A DNA stretch of 64,000 bases from Casuarina equisetifolia (Eukaryota > Streptophyta > Magnoliopsida > Fagales > Casuarinaceae): positions 10,981,501-11,045,500 of the forward strand of contig CM052361.1 in assembly GCA_028551475.1 (NCBI GenBank), given 5' to 3'. The translations under genes were made by a program, and so were the position numbers. The notes below the pieces were generated by a model. It saw nothing but the letters and a program-made list of their open reading frames with translations. It made no database searches and was not told where the DNA came from. Of this stretch, positions 35,801 through 48,400 are shown piece by piece (position 1 is the first letter of the stretch; each line of letters begins with the position of its first letter).

Positions 35801-37994
35801 TGTTTCCAGCATGGAAGAAAATGAAGCGTTCTTTTGTTCATTGGACAAAATATCTATTTCATAGGAAGGAAAAGAAAGATGACTTGATATGTAAACGAAA
35901 TGTTTATCTTATGTAGTCTTTTCAAATTTCATTCCAAAGTTCAGATTTTATAAGCATATAAAGCTTAAACTCATAAAGGATCGTATGTTTTGGTTGAAAT
36001 GATTCATATAACATTCCAATAATAAACAAGCAGCTGAATTTTGACTTTAACAAACAAATGAACAGCTTAATTCGCCAGTTTCTACAGTTTTTCTTGCTAT
36101 GTCAAGCTATGTCATCTCTCTTCATCATTCTTGCTTTCCAGCATAACTCCTCATGTAGCGGTGTAACTTTTGCACCTGAGTCTTAAGCATATCACACTAT
36201 TGATTAAACTAAAACTACAGCCTGTTTGATTTATATTTTCCGTGTTCTACAGCATATATGATCTTCCACAGCTATGTAGATGGTCACAAAGGACTTGAAA
36301 ATACTTAATATCGACCTTTTGTAGCAGAAAAATTCTATTGCCATCTCATGAAAAAAGGTTAGTTGAAATAAGATTATTTTAGAAACAATTGATAAAATCC
36401 TCATAAATAATACCCCTTATCAATTACAATTATTTTTGTGTTGATATCATTCTCAACAATTATAGTGTGACGCATAATTAGGTGCACTAGCAACAATCTA
36501 GTTTATATAAATAAAGAAAATACACACACACTCCATAAATAAGACATAAGTTTTGTTTTATTTATAAAAGGAAGTTCAAATAGGAAATAGGAAATTACAT
36601 AAAGAAATCAAATAAAGATATATAAACAAGAAGAAACATTAAAAAGTTATGAAATCACAAAGAGAATAAAAAATTAATAAGATGTAATAAATATCCAAGT
36701 AACCACAAAACAAGAAACAATATTTGACATATCTCTAATATATTAGTAAAAATCTTGTCCTTAGAAGATTTCTAAGCTACATTCAACCTCACTTTATGTT
36801 AATGTCTTGCATCTTATGTTCTTTAACAATATAAACTGCAATTAAAGATATTGTCTGAGTTGTTATTATCATGAAGAAATTCACAAAAGACTCATGCTTT
36901 TTTGTATGGGATATCTTTTAAAACTCTATCATACTAGAAGCCTCTTCCTTATATTCTGTCAGATGTGATTCAGCCTCACTCCATGTTTAGAAGCCTTATA
37001 TCTTATGTTTCATATAAAAATATGAAACTTAGTTCTATCATCATAGGATCCTCTCTTATGTTTATATTTGTTCACATTAAACATTATTGAAAAAACGTAC
37101 ACTCAAGCATACCGACAACTATTATCATAATTATCTAATAACATCTTTCTCCAAATCAATGAAATGATCAAACATCAACCACGCCATTGCTTAGTAGCTT
37201 AGATCTATTATCACCCTTCTGGTTCACATTGACCAGCCCAAATTTGTAGGTGACATGAATTTTGAAACATACAAAAGATGATGCAGTAATTCTTTCCAAA
37301 GCGATAAGGGTATCTCTGAAAACTTTTGCACAAAATAAAACAAAAAAATAGCAATTTAAACATTAAACCCCTTAAATAACATGGTTGACACGTGCAACAT
37401 CCGAGCTCACGTAATTTTTGTTCATTAATTATATCAAGAACAACGTATTAAGTGCTTCACCAGTGAGTTTTGGGTAATGGATTCCATTCATTTAAGAAGT
37501 AGAGGAAAGGAACTAACATTGTTATCACAAAGTTCCAAATTTTGGAAAATGAAAGCCATTGCAGCTCTGCAAAGAGAGAACAAATGAGATCAACACATTC
37601 CCAAGAAAAACCATTACAGCATTGGCCTCCTCTTGTTAAACAAGATACAGAGCAGCGATAAATTTGTTTAATCTTTTTATGCATTCAATGATTTTCCAGG
37701 AACTTACTGCTATTTTGCGACTACACTCGTGTGCTGCAAAGTTCAAACTGTACTGAGAAGTTAGACAGTACATTTAAATTGTGATCTACTTTCTGTTCCT
37801 ACTTTTAACCTATATCAAAGGACTAATTAAATATGTCACCTTTATTACTGTAATAGTTTCTTGCACTTAATTATTAAGTGACTTCTGTTAAAAAAACAAA
37901 GGACAAAAAACAAGAAAGAATATTCCTGGCCCAGCTTGAAATCTAACCCTTCTCTTCGTCTATCAAGTCCTCACCCAATCCCCCCCTCAGATAT
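35801..37994. other. Intergenic, end of unit 2
   Basis: 3' flank of the peptide gene, then from about 36690 the third copy of the block at 1-1793. The reverse strand is open at 37457-37684, but the corresponding ORF is not preserved in copies 1 and 2. No gene is supported. Confidence 0.5.
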
Positions 37995-38216
37995 ATGTCA
38001 GACACCAACGGTCGCCTTGCCCCAATCCCCCCAACAATCCGAAGTTCAAGAATTATGACGCCTGTTTGCTGCTTTGAAGTTTCTGTATTTGGTACCAAAT
38101 TTATACTGAGAGAAGTCGAAATCCTCACACCACGAAAGCGTTTTCAAATTGCTTATCTAATTCCCGATAGAGAATTTAATTCTACCAGTTACATGGGAGA
38201 ACAACTTTCAAAATGA
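37995..38216 (+). other. Short ORF conserved in three array copies (copy 3)
   Basis: 73 codons, with a different N-terminus (MSDTNGRLAP) but the same final 45 codons and stop as copies 1 and 2. Nonsynonymous changes include K to E, I to T and R to Q. Function unknown. Confidence 0.2.
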
Positions 38217-38449
38217 TTTTTAAACATAACAAACAATCTTGCGTTTTTTAGATTGCAATAAAGATTCTGTGTTCAACAAGAAAACACGTTAAAAAATTAA
38301 AAAAGAGCAACGCATATACTCACAACTTCACGAAAAAGCAGGACATGCTCCGACAAAAACCCATCTTCCATCCCTGTAGAAGCAAAGAAAACAGGTGACC
38401 AGAAAGTAAAGCAGATTCAAACTCCACAGCTTGCCAACTAAAGATAAGC

Positions 38450-38822
38450 TCAGAGTTCTGCAGTAACTATTGGACTACTACGATAGCATAAACCCAGCTG
38501 AACGTCTCTACTAAAAAAATACCCAAAACTAGCAAACACGCCGGACGCAAAAAGCTCAAAAAACGAGACATCACTTCACAATTCTCCGCACATAAAGAGG
38601 AAAGAATGAAAATTAGTTCTCAAATTCGAAGAAATATCAAACACGCGTCAAAGTTTAAGCAAACTTACTGCTCAAAACTTAAAACTACCGAAAACGGCAT
38701 GAGAGAGAGAAGGGTCCCACAGATCTGCAATGGAAAGAGGCAGGGCTGCTCATCACCGGAGAGGGACAACAAAAGGACATCTGTCTTTCCCGTGCGGAAT
38801 GAGAGATCTCTGACAAGGCACT
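38450..38822. other. Unassigned segment between the array and a copia element
   Basis: Not part of the array repeat. More GC-rich than its surroundings in its right half. It continues across the copia insertion at 44318. Splice-like motifs (CATTGCAG, GTAGTTTTAAG) are visible on the reverse strand, but no coding exon can be supported. Confidence 0.35.
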
Positions 38823-39504
38823 TGATGGAAAAAACAACGTACAAAATTTTTCACTTTGATTGAACCTATGAGGAAATACTAAAACACCAACGATGTATTT
38901 GAATCACAAGTAAAATAATCAAATCACAATTAATACAAAAGAATTTCTACGTGGAAAACTCCTCCAATGTGAAAAATAAAAACCACGGGACCGATCACGA
39001 AGTCCACCTAAATCTCCACTATATAAATCGTTAGGTTACAACCCAATCAAGTCCTTAACAATAGCAATAGGACTAAGATTTACTGATTCAACAATAATAG
39101 AATCACCAATAAATAATGAAGAATAAGTTATAAATAACAACTTAACCAAAAAAAGTTAGAGAAATATCACCTAGATTTTCGACTAAGATCTACTGACTTC
39201 AAGAGCTTCAAACGACGATCCAACCGTTCACAATGAAAAACACCCAATCCTAAACTTGCTAACAAAAAATCAGCTCAATCGGACTACGGATCAACCTTAA
39301 TTAGACGTTTGATCAACTGCTGCACAGAACTTTTAATTCCTGCAAAATTTTGCTCTTTTCTTTTCTCTCTCTCTTTTCTCTTTGACGGCCACTCACCTCT
39401 TCTCTTAAAGAAAAAACCCTATATTTTTTTTAAAACCTTAGGGCCACATTACTCTAATTGGACCCAATAATAAGTCTTCGAATATGGGCTGGACCAACCC
39501 AACA
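38823..39504 (-). repeat. 3' LTR of minus-strand copia
   Basis: The adjacent TTCTCCCCCTC (39505-39516 region) is the complement of the polypurine tract. Confidence 0.88.
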
Positions 39505-39599
39505 ATTCTCCCCCTCTAGCCTAAATGAGGGAGATTCTATATGTCTATTTTTCAAGCACAATCCAAACCGGCCTCATGCCGACAAAACTCAAACTTTTC

Positions 39600-42500
39600 T
39601 CGTCATAAAGCCTTTGTCATCATATCAAAACCATTATCCTCAGTATGTACCTTTTCAAATGCAATCTCTTTGGTTTCCATGATATCTCGTATCCAATGAT
39701 ACCTTACATCAATATGCTTTGACCTTTGATGAAAAATAGAGTTCTTAGCAAGACGTATAGCACTTTGACTATCACAAAATAACACATACTTTTCTTGCAC
39801 AAAACCAAGTTCTTTTATGAATTCCTTCATCCAAAGCAACTCTTTACATACTTCCGTTGCTACAATAAATTCTACTTCTATTGTAGATAGAGCAATACAT
39901 TTTTGTAATCTTGATTGTCATGCCACAGCTCCCCCTGAAAACTTAATCAAATAACCTGAAGTAGATCTTCTATTATCAATATCTCCTACCATATTAAAAT
40001 CTGTATATCCCACAAGAATAGGCTTATCACTCCCAAATGAAAGTTTCAAACTAGAAGTGCCTCAAAGATACCTTAGAATCTACTTCACTGCATTTCAATG
40101 TTCTCTTTCAAGATTAAAAGTAAATCTGCTAACTACTCCAACTACATGAACTATATCTGGCCTTGTACAAATCATTGCATACATTAAACAACCAACAGCC
40201 AAAGCATAAGAAACTCTTTCCATATCTTTTCTATCTTCCTCATCTGTAGGACATTGTTTCTTACTAAGCTTAAAGTGTGTAACAAGAGGTGTACTCACCA
40301 CTTTAGTTTTATTCATACAAAACTTTTGAAGCACTTTCTTGATGTACTCCTCTTAAGACAACTATAACTTCTTGGCTTTTCTATCACGACTAACTCTCAT
40401 ACCAAGAATTTGCTTCACTGAGCCTAAGTCTTTCGTTGAGAATGACTTACTTAACTCCTGCTTCAACTTTTCAATTCTTGCAGCATTTTTACCAACTATA
40501 AACATGTCATATACATAAAGTAGTAGAATGATAAAGTCATCATCTGAGAACTTCTGCACAAACACACAATGATCAGAATTTGTCTTCTTATATGCTTTCT
40601 CCCCCATAAAAGACACAAATTTTTGATATTATTGTCTCGGTGCCTATTTTAAGCCATATAAACTTTTCTTTAGCTTGCAAACATAGTTCTCTTTACCTTT
40701 TTCTTCAAAACCTTCTAGTTACTCCATATAAATTTCTTCATTTAGGTCACCATGAAGAAAAGCAATCTTTACATCCATTTGATCAATTTCAAGATCAAGA
40801 CTAACAACCAATCCCAAAACCACTCGAATTAAAGACATTTTCACAACATGTGAGAAAATCTCATCACAATCAATTTCCTTTTTCTGACTAAAACCTTTAA
40901 CAACTAGTCTGGCTTTGTATCGAGGTTGTAAAGAATTTTCACCATGCTTCAATCTATAAATCCAACGATTCTTCAAAGCTTTCTTGCCTTTAGATAATGT
41001 CACCAACTTAAATGTTTGATTATCATGCAAAGATTTCAACTCATCTTGCATTGCATCAACCCATTTTTTCTTATCCACATCCTCTGTTATTTCTTCAAAG
41101 CTCTCAGGCTCACCTGCATTAGTCAACAATACATACTCCTCAGTAGAGTATCTAGAAGATGGATGGTGATCTCTAGTAGACCTCCTCAATGGTGGAACTG
41201 AAGATGGATTCTATTAAACATCAACAACATTATCTATCTGAGTGTCACTATTATCTGCACCTTTTTGGTCATTCTGAACCTGATCCTAATCCTGAACATC
41301 ATGTTGAATATCACTTTCAACTTGTTTTGGCAACTGTTACTATAAATCATTTGAAGGAATTAGATCAATATCAATACCAATCTTAGAGCCTTATGACATA
41401 TTCTTCTCACTCTAGCCAATATCTGTCATATTTTGATTCTCAAAAAATACAACATCACAACTTCTCACAATTTTCTTTACAATTGAATCATAATACTTGT
41501 AACTAAATTCATCAAAACTATAATCAAGAAATATACATTCTCGTGTCTTAACATCTAACTTAGACCTCTCATCCTTTGGAATATGAACAAATGCTTTGTA
41601 ACCAAATACTTTTAGATAGTTGTAAGAAACATCCTTGTCAAACCAAACTCTATTTGGCACATCACCATCTAAAGCAACAATTAGAGATAAATTGATGACA
41701 TAAACTGCTATAAGTAATGCATCATCCCAAAATGTTTTTGACAAGTTAGCATTTAAAATCATGCATCTAACTCTCTCAACCAACATCCTATTCATTCTTT
41801 CCACTATACTATTCAACTGAGGTGTTTTTGGAGGTGGCTTTTAATGTTGAATACCATGTTGCCTACAATACTCATCAAATGGTCCAATGTACTCACCACC
41901 ATTATCTAATTGAATGCATTTCAACTTCTTTCCAGTTTGCCGCTCTACTGAAACTTGAAATTGCTTGAACACATCCAGCACTTGATCTTTTGATATCAAA
42001 ACATAAACCCAAACCTTTCTTGAGTAGTCATCAATAAAGGTCACAAAGTAAAATGCTCCACCAAGCGTTCTCAGGTTAACTGGGCCACAAATATCTAAGT
42101 GTACTAACTCTAAGAAATCTGATTTTTTAAAGAATGGTAACTATAGAATGAAACTCTTTTATGTTTTCCAGCTAAACAATGTGTACATTTATCAAGTTTT
42201 GCACTCTTAATCCCAGAAAACAAGTTCTTCTTTGCCAACACATTCATGCCCTTCTCACTCATATGACTTAACCTTTTGTGCCATAAAGCACTTGCATTTT
42301 CATCTTCCACTACATTACAAATGTTCTTGGAAATCTTGGCCTGAAATAAATACAAAGAAGACTCTTTTTTGCCTCTAGCCATAACTAATGAACCCTTAGT
42401 AAGTTTCTATTGTCCAATATTGAAGATATTGCAAAAACCTTCATCTTTAAGTTGTCCGGTAGAAATCAAATTCAAGTGAATTTCTGGTATATGTCTAACA

Positions 42501-43580
42501 TTCTTGAGAACCAACTTAGATCCATTACGAGTCTCTAAGCATACATCTCTCATACCTGCAACTTTAACCAAACAATCATTACCCATCTTTAATGTGCCAA
42601 AGTTTCCAAGAGTATAAGTAAAGAACTCTCTCTTGGAAGTAATATGAAGAGAAACATCACTATTAATTACCCAACTTGTCTCATTACTAGTAAAATTCAC
42701 ATTATCATCATAGCACACAATAACAAATTCATTAGTAGTTGTTGCAATTCGATCATTATCATTGTTGTCCTTTTTCTCCTCACTTTCATTAACTTTCTTA
42801 TTCTCATTTCTACCTTTACCATTCTTCTTTTCATTTTTCAGCTAGAAACAATTTTTCTTGATATGACCCATCTTACCACAATGATGGCACTCTACATTTT
42901 TATGCCATGATCTAGACTTACTTCGACTTTTGTTATAACCTCTCAGACCTCTATTATGACTTCTTCCCCTGTTTTCAACAACCAAAGCTTCAGAATGAGA
43001 CAAAGAACCATAACTCTTTCTTCTAATCTCTTCATTCAAAATACTAGTCTTGGCAAAATCTATAGTGACAATACCATCGAGAGCAAAGTTACTCACTTAC
43101 ATACGAAATGTTTCCCAAGATTCTAGTAAAGTAACAAGTAACCAAAGTCCTTATACTTCGTCTTCAAACTTCATATTTATGCTTGAAAGTTAATCTAACA
43201 TTTCTTTAAACTCATTCAAATGATCATATATGGATTGCCCATATTTGTATTTCAAGCTAATAAGTTGTTTCATCAAATACATCTTATTATTTCTAGTCTT
43301 TCGAACATATAGGGATTCAAGTTTGTTCCATAGAGTTTGAGCATGTGTTTATTTACTAATGTGATTTAAAACATTCTCATCTACAAATTGTCAAATGAAC
43401 CCGCATACAATTTTATGCTTAAGAGTCTAATCGGCCTCACTCATGTTGTCTGGTCTAGTTTCACTAAACACTAGTAAGTGCCAATGCTTCACATAAAGCA
43501 AATCTTCCATCTTTCCCTTCCAAACATGATAATTTCGTCCATTCAAACTAATAATCCTGTTAGTACCTAGTTCCATCGTT
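39600..43580 (-). pseudogene. Copia gag-pol of the Tnt1-like element, broken
   Basis: Gag starts near 43575 (MELGTNRI.SLNGRNYHVWK). Its zinc knuckle CHHCGKMGHIKKNC near 42860 is intact. The protease signature near 42680 reads INSDVSLH in place of the DSG type. Integrase carries IDDYSRKVWVY, QLDNGGEYIG and an RMNRMLVERVR block (41700-42050). Reverse transcriptase (40400-41190) has YVYDMFI in place of YVDD, losing a catalytic Asp. RNase H lies at 39600-39950 (LFCDSQSAIRLAKN). More than ten stops are present. Confidence 0.88.
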
Positions 43581-43633
43581 CAATCAAATCCAAAAAAATA
43601 AAACAACCACAACCTAAACTCTTGATATCACTC

Positions 43634-44317
43634 TGATGGGAAAAACAATGTATAATGTTTCCCACTTTGATTGAACTTGTGAGGAAATATTAAAACACCA
43701 ACGATGTATTTGAATCACAAGTAAAATAATCAAATCACAATCAACACAAAAGAATTTCTACGTGAAAAACTCCTCTAATGTGAAGGATAAAAACCACAAG
43801 ACCAATCACGAAGTCCACCCAAATCTCCACTATATAAATCGTTGGGTTACAACCCAATCAAGTCCTTAACAATAGCAACAAGACTAAGATTTATTAATTC
43901 AACAATAATAGAATCACCAATAAATAGTGAAGAACAAGTTGTAAATAACAACTTAACCAAGAAAAGTTAGAAAAATATCATCCAAATTTTTGACCAAGAT
44001 CTGTTGACTTCAAGAGCTCCAAACAACGATCCAACCATTCACAATGAAAAACACCCAATCCTGAACCTACTGACAAAAAAGTAGTTCAATCGGACCACGA
44101 ATTGACCTTGATTAGATGTTTGATCAACTGCTGCACAGGGCCTCTAATTCCTGTGAAATTCTGCTCTTTTCATTTCTCTCTCTCTTTTCTCTTTGACAGC
44201 TACTCACCTCTTCTCCTAAAGAAAAAATCCTATATATTTTCTTTTAAACCTTAGGGCCACATTACCGTAATTGAACCCAATAATAAATCCCCAAATATGG
44301 GTTTGACCAACCCAACA
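43634..44317 (-). repeat. 5' LTR of minus-strand copia
   Basis: Next to it on the reverse strand is a decayed primer site (GTGATATCAAGAG), similar to TGGTATCAGAGC. Confidence 0.88.
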
Positions 44318-44322
44318 GGACT

Positions 44323-45143
44323 GCGAGCCAAGTCGGGCGTTTGAGAGAGTCCGGTGAGAGACGAGCTAACAAAAGGATATCATTTTGGTGTTTGTAAGAG
44401 TTCAAAATTGTGGTGGGAAGTTGTCTTTGTCTTATGTGGTTTTAACTGTTCCGATATATGTATAAACGCACATTCAAATCTCTATGATATATTTTTAGCT
44501 GCATGACGTCGTGGTATAAAGAAGGAATCATGTGGCTTTTTTGACGCATGGTTGATGCAACTCGCTTTGGCTTGCTGTTTGCTTATAGTATTGATGATTA
44601 CTAAACCGGAATAAAGGAGAATTCATAAATAAATAATCTGTGTAACTTTAGCTTTTAGAAAACCAATAATATCAAGTGAGAAAGTATGATACTTTGTTGT
44701 TAAAATGTCCAGGTTAAGTTTGTCATTATCGTCGGTCCATGTTTGTTTGTTGACGCTCTGAAATTGGATGCGGCTACAGGATCGGCAAACACAAGCTGCC
44801 GACACTTGGACCAAAGGAAAAGCCGGATTCCTTCAAGTTCTGACAGCAGAGAGCGCAAAAGGGCGACGGACGGAGCAGGCCTTAACGGGATTTGGGCCCG
44901 GCCTGTCGACCACCTGATCTCCACCGTCATCAGCAAAAGCGCAATCGAAAGGCTTCCAAGCAAAACCGACTGTGAATGATAGTCATAAGATGCGGCTGGG
45001 TGTATAGATAAACAATCTCAACAAGTTTAACAGTTGCAGACAGGAGACGCAAAGGAGAGTGATAGAAGGAAAGTTAAGCATTAATTAAATTCCAGTTAAT
45101 AGAATAGTTGCGTTTCCATTTTCTTTCGGATTATTCTAGACCT
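44323..45143. other. Upstream region of PRT6
   Basis: Non-repetitive sequence, moderately GC-rich at 44740-44980. ORFs overlap here on both strands with no recognisable domain. It probably contains the PRT6 promoter. No clear TATA box was chosen. Confidence 0.4.
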
Positions 45144-45144
45144 G

Positions 45145-45191
<47 letters not shown>
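45144..45191. repeat. (GT)n(GA)n microsatellite in PRT6 leader/promoter
   Basis: A run of GT followed by about 18 GA dinucleotides, ending 220 bp before the PRT6 ATG. GA runs near transcription starts are common in plants as GAGA-type elements; a role here is inference. Confidence 0.9.
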
Positions 45192-45193
<2 letters not shown>

Positions 45194-45212
45194 AGTCGGT
45201 GGTTAGTTGGCA

Positions 45213-45327
45213 ATGGAGGCATAAATTTTCTCTCCTAAGGGATTCCAAATCTCAGAGTCGTATGAGAAGAAGAGTCTTAGGGTTTGTGAGAACCGCCTTG
45301 AAGGAACACAAAACTGTGAAGAATTAA
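45213..45327 (+). promoter_or_regulatory. Two short upstream ORFs before PRT6
   Basis: ATGGAGGCATAA at 45213-45224 encodes Met-Glu-Ala, and a 21-codon ORF (MRRRVLGFVRTALKEHKTV...) runs from 45262 to 45327, ending 83 bp before the main ATG. Both would lie in the leader if transcription begins upstream of 45213, which is inferred from position only. Confidence 0.45.
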
Positions 45328-45410
45328 ACCTGGGGAGCCGAAGCTCCGGGCTTCGTTGGTGTTCGTGTTGCGCGGATTGGCTGGTGCGCTTCTGGCGGGC
45401 CTCTCCTGCT

Positions 45411-48400
45411 ATGGATAACATGGAGATTGATTCCCCTCTTGAATCGAGCCACCTCAAGCCTCTTGACCGTATTCTGCAGGTATGCTTTCCCCAAGATTTT
45501 CTGAAATCCCCCTTCTTGCTCTCTTGGTTTTGGCTTGCTGATTGTTTCTACTTCGGTAATTGGTGTTGAATTTTGATATATTCTTCTGTGTAGCTTGGAT
45601 ATAGCTCTAATGCATGATTTGGCTACATAGGGATTACTCTTGGATGCTTAATCTGGGTTCTGGGTATTCATTTCTACGTTTTGTTTGTTCATTTGGTTCC
45701 AGAGGCTTGCTCTCCTTGGAGTTCCCAAGGAGCTACTCGATCGTCTCCAACCCGGGTTGGTTTCATTTGTCAAGAATGACAAGTCCCGCATTCCGGAGCT
45801 GGTGTCTGCTATATTGCCAACGGATGAGGAAGTGAGGGAAGCACTCCGAGAAGGTAAGCCAAATTCCAAGAAAGCTTCCGCGAGAATGAGAAAGCGATTC
45901 CGGGAGAGCCTGGAGTGGATAAAATGGTTGATGTTCCAGGCTGAACCAGCTGCTTCCTTAAAGCACCTCTCGAAAATGAGTTTGGGGCAGCGTGGTGTTT
46001 GTGGCGCTGTTTGGGGAAATAATGATGTAGCATACAGATGTCGAACTTGTGAGCACGACCCAACATGTGCAATTTGTGTTCCTTGTTTCCAGAATGGGAA
46101 CCACAAGGACCACGACTATTCTATCATCTATACAGGCGGCGGTTGCTGTGATTGTGGGGATATTACGGCATGGAAGCGCGAGGGCTTCTGCTCAAAGCAT
46201 AAAGGTGCAGAACAAATACAACCTCTTCCAGAAGAGTTTGCAAAATCTGTGGGCCCCGTCCTGAATGCCCTCTTAATTAGTTGGAAAGAGAAGTTGTTGC
46301 TTGCAAAGACTACTTCTCAAGAAAATCCTAGAACAGACGATCGAATGGAGGTGGCTAATGAGCTAACATTTGCGGTGGTTGAGATGCTTTTAGAATTTTG
46401 CAAGTATAGCGAGAGTTTACTCAGTTTTGTTTCTAGGGCTGTCTTGTCTTCAGATGGTTTATTGGAGATTTTGGTAAGGGCGGAGAGGTTTTTGACTGAA
46501 GACGCTGTGAAGAAGCTCCATGACTTGCTGTTGAAACTGATTGGAGAACCTCTTTTCAAATATGAGTTTGCTAAAGTGTTTTTAAGCTACTATCCAACAT
46601 TTGTAAATGGAGCCATAAAAGAGAGCAAAGATCGTCCTTTCCAGAAGTATCCATTACTGTCCATTTTCTCCGTGCAAATCTTGACTGTGCCTACTCTAAC
46701 ACCACGACTTGTGAAGGAGATGAACCTACTTGGGATTCTGTTGGGGTGTTTGGGAGATATTTTTGTTTCGTGTGCTGGTGAAGATGGTCGTTTACAGGTA
46801 ATGCTTGATTTTGTTTCTACCTTGCAAGCTGGTGGAATTAATGAGGCTTTTTAAGACTTCCATGGAGATAATTATTGCCTTGGAAGAGTCATTTTTTGAT
46901 TATTATTTCCCTTAAAAACAGCAGAAATCTTCTTGTGCTTTTGAATACATTCTATTTCCTTTCAAGGGGATGCCCTTCCATGTGTATCTTCTCTATATAA
47001 AAAGACAGCTTACTGATTATGCTCTTGCAGGTCGCTAAATGGGAACATTTGTATGAGACAACCATTCGTGTGGTTGAAGATATTCGGTTTGTCATGAGCC
47101 ATGTTGCAGTACCAAAATACATTACCCATGACCAGCAAAATGTATTGAGAACTTGGATGGAACTTCTAGCTTTTGTGCAAGGAATGAACTCTCAAAAGAG
47201 AGAAACAGGACTCCATATAGAAGAAGATAGTGAGAATATTGTTATTCCTTTTGCTTTATGTCATTCTATTTGTAATATTCATTCCCTATTAGTGGATGGC
47301 GCATTTTCAGCTGTGAGTAGTGAAGAGACAGATAACGAACTTCTTTCTACAACCTATAAGCAAGATGAGCAAGATAGGGCTGATGGGGATGGCCTAAGAC
47401 ACACAAAAGTAGTACGGTTGTCTGAGGAAAGCTCTGCATTTGATGCAACATGGAGGAGCAGTGCCTTGCCTTGTGCTCCAGAGGTTGCTGAGTTTAAACC
47501 TAATACTGTTTGTCATCTCTTGATTCCCCCTTCTGTCAAGTGTTTACTGCACGAGTGTCTGAGGGCTATTGACCGTTGGTTGGTAGTTGATAGTATGTCT
47601 GGAACTGCTTTTAACGAATTAGCTCCACATAATAGTAGTAATCCTGGAAGCAATTTTTCAGCACTGAAGGAAACATTATCCAAGATTAGACATGGAAAGT
47701 ATATATTTCGCAGATGTGGTAGTTCAACTGAAGATCATGGTAGGCAATGTTCTTCACCTGTAAACAGTGATATTGGTATGGTTTTAGACTTGGAGAATGG
47801 GAAAAATAAGGACAATAGACCAATGGTCAGTGGTGAAATTGATACAGTTAATGCCTGCTACCCTGCTTGGTCTAGCAACAGTCTTATGGATGGTGATGCC
47901 ATGGAATTTGATGTATTACGTGTTTTGAGTTTGTCTGATTGGCCAAATATAAGCTATGATGTTAGTTCACAGGACATATCTGTTCATATCCCATTGCATC
48001 GGCTTCTTGCCTTGCTGTTGCAGAAGGCATTGAGAACATGTTTTGGAGAATCTACAATGCCATCCATGACTAGTGGCTCTGCTAACTCCTTATCAACAAG
48101 CTGCACTGATTTCTTTCGACATGTTCTTGGGGGCTGCCACCCCTTTGGGTTTTCTGCCTTTGTTATGGAGCATCTGTTGCGGGTTAGGGTATTTTGTGCT
48201 CAGGTTCGTGCTGGAATGTGGAGGAAGAATGGCGATGCTGCCTTATATTCTTGTGAATGGTATCGTTCAGTTCGGTGGTTAGTAAATCATGCAACATTAT
48301 AAATGTGCTCATGAGATGATAGGATTTTTTTTTTTTTTCTGGGTTCTTTCTTTTACCATTTTTTTGGAAGAGCGGTAAAGTTGCTTGTGCTTTTCTGATA

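Larger units (their letters stand above)
23890..38449. repeat. Tandem unit 2 (14.6 kb)
   Basis: This is the second copy of the segment that starts at 1794. Removing the truncated copia (about 29256-34446) and adding back the roughly 1.74 kb deleted with it gives about 11.1 kb. It retains the 71-aa peptide gene (35585-35800) but not the three-repeat gene. Its right end (about 36690-38449) is the third copy of the block at 1-1793, followed by unrelated sequence, so the array ends here. Confidence 0.8.
38823..44317 (-). mobile_element. Ty1/copia (Tnt1-like) element, both LTRs, degenerate
   Basis: The LTRs at 38823-39504 (682 bp) and 43634-44317 (684 bp) begin TGATGG and end CCAACA. Flanks are GCACT and GGACT, a 5-bp target duplication with one mismatch. 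About 25 differences in the first 270 bp (around 9 percent) make it the oldest of the LTR pairs in the window. The internal region on the reverse strand carries gag, protease, integrase, reverse transcriptase and RNase H in copia order, all interrupted. It separates the array from the PRT6 upstream region. Confidence 0.92.

Noticed and set aside
44700..44979. Opposing ORFs upstream of PRT6
   Set aside because: No start context, domain or splicing evidence; chance openness of GC-richer DNA.
45648..46106. Reverse-strand ORFs in PRT6 exon 2
   Set aside because: Antisense of the UBR-box exon.
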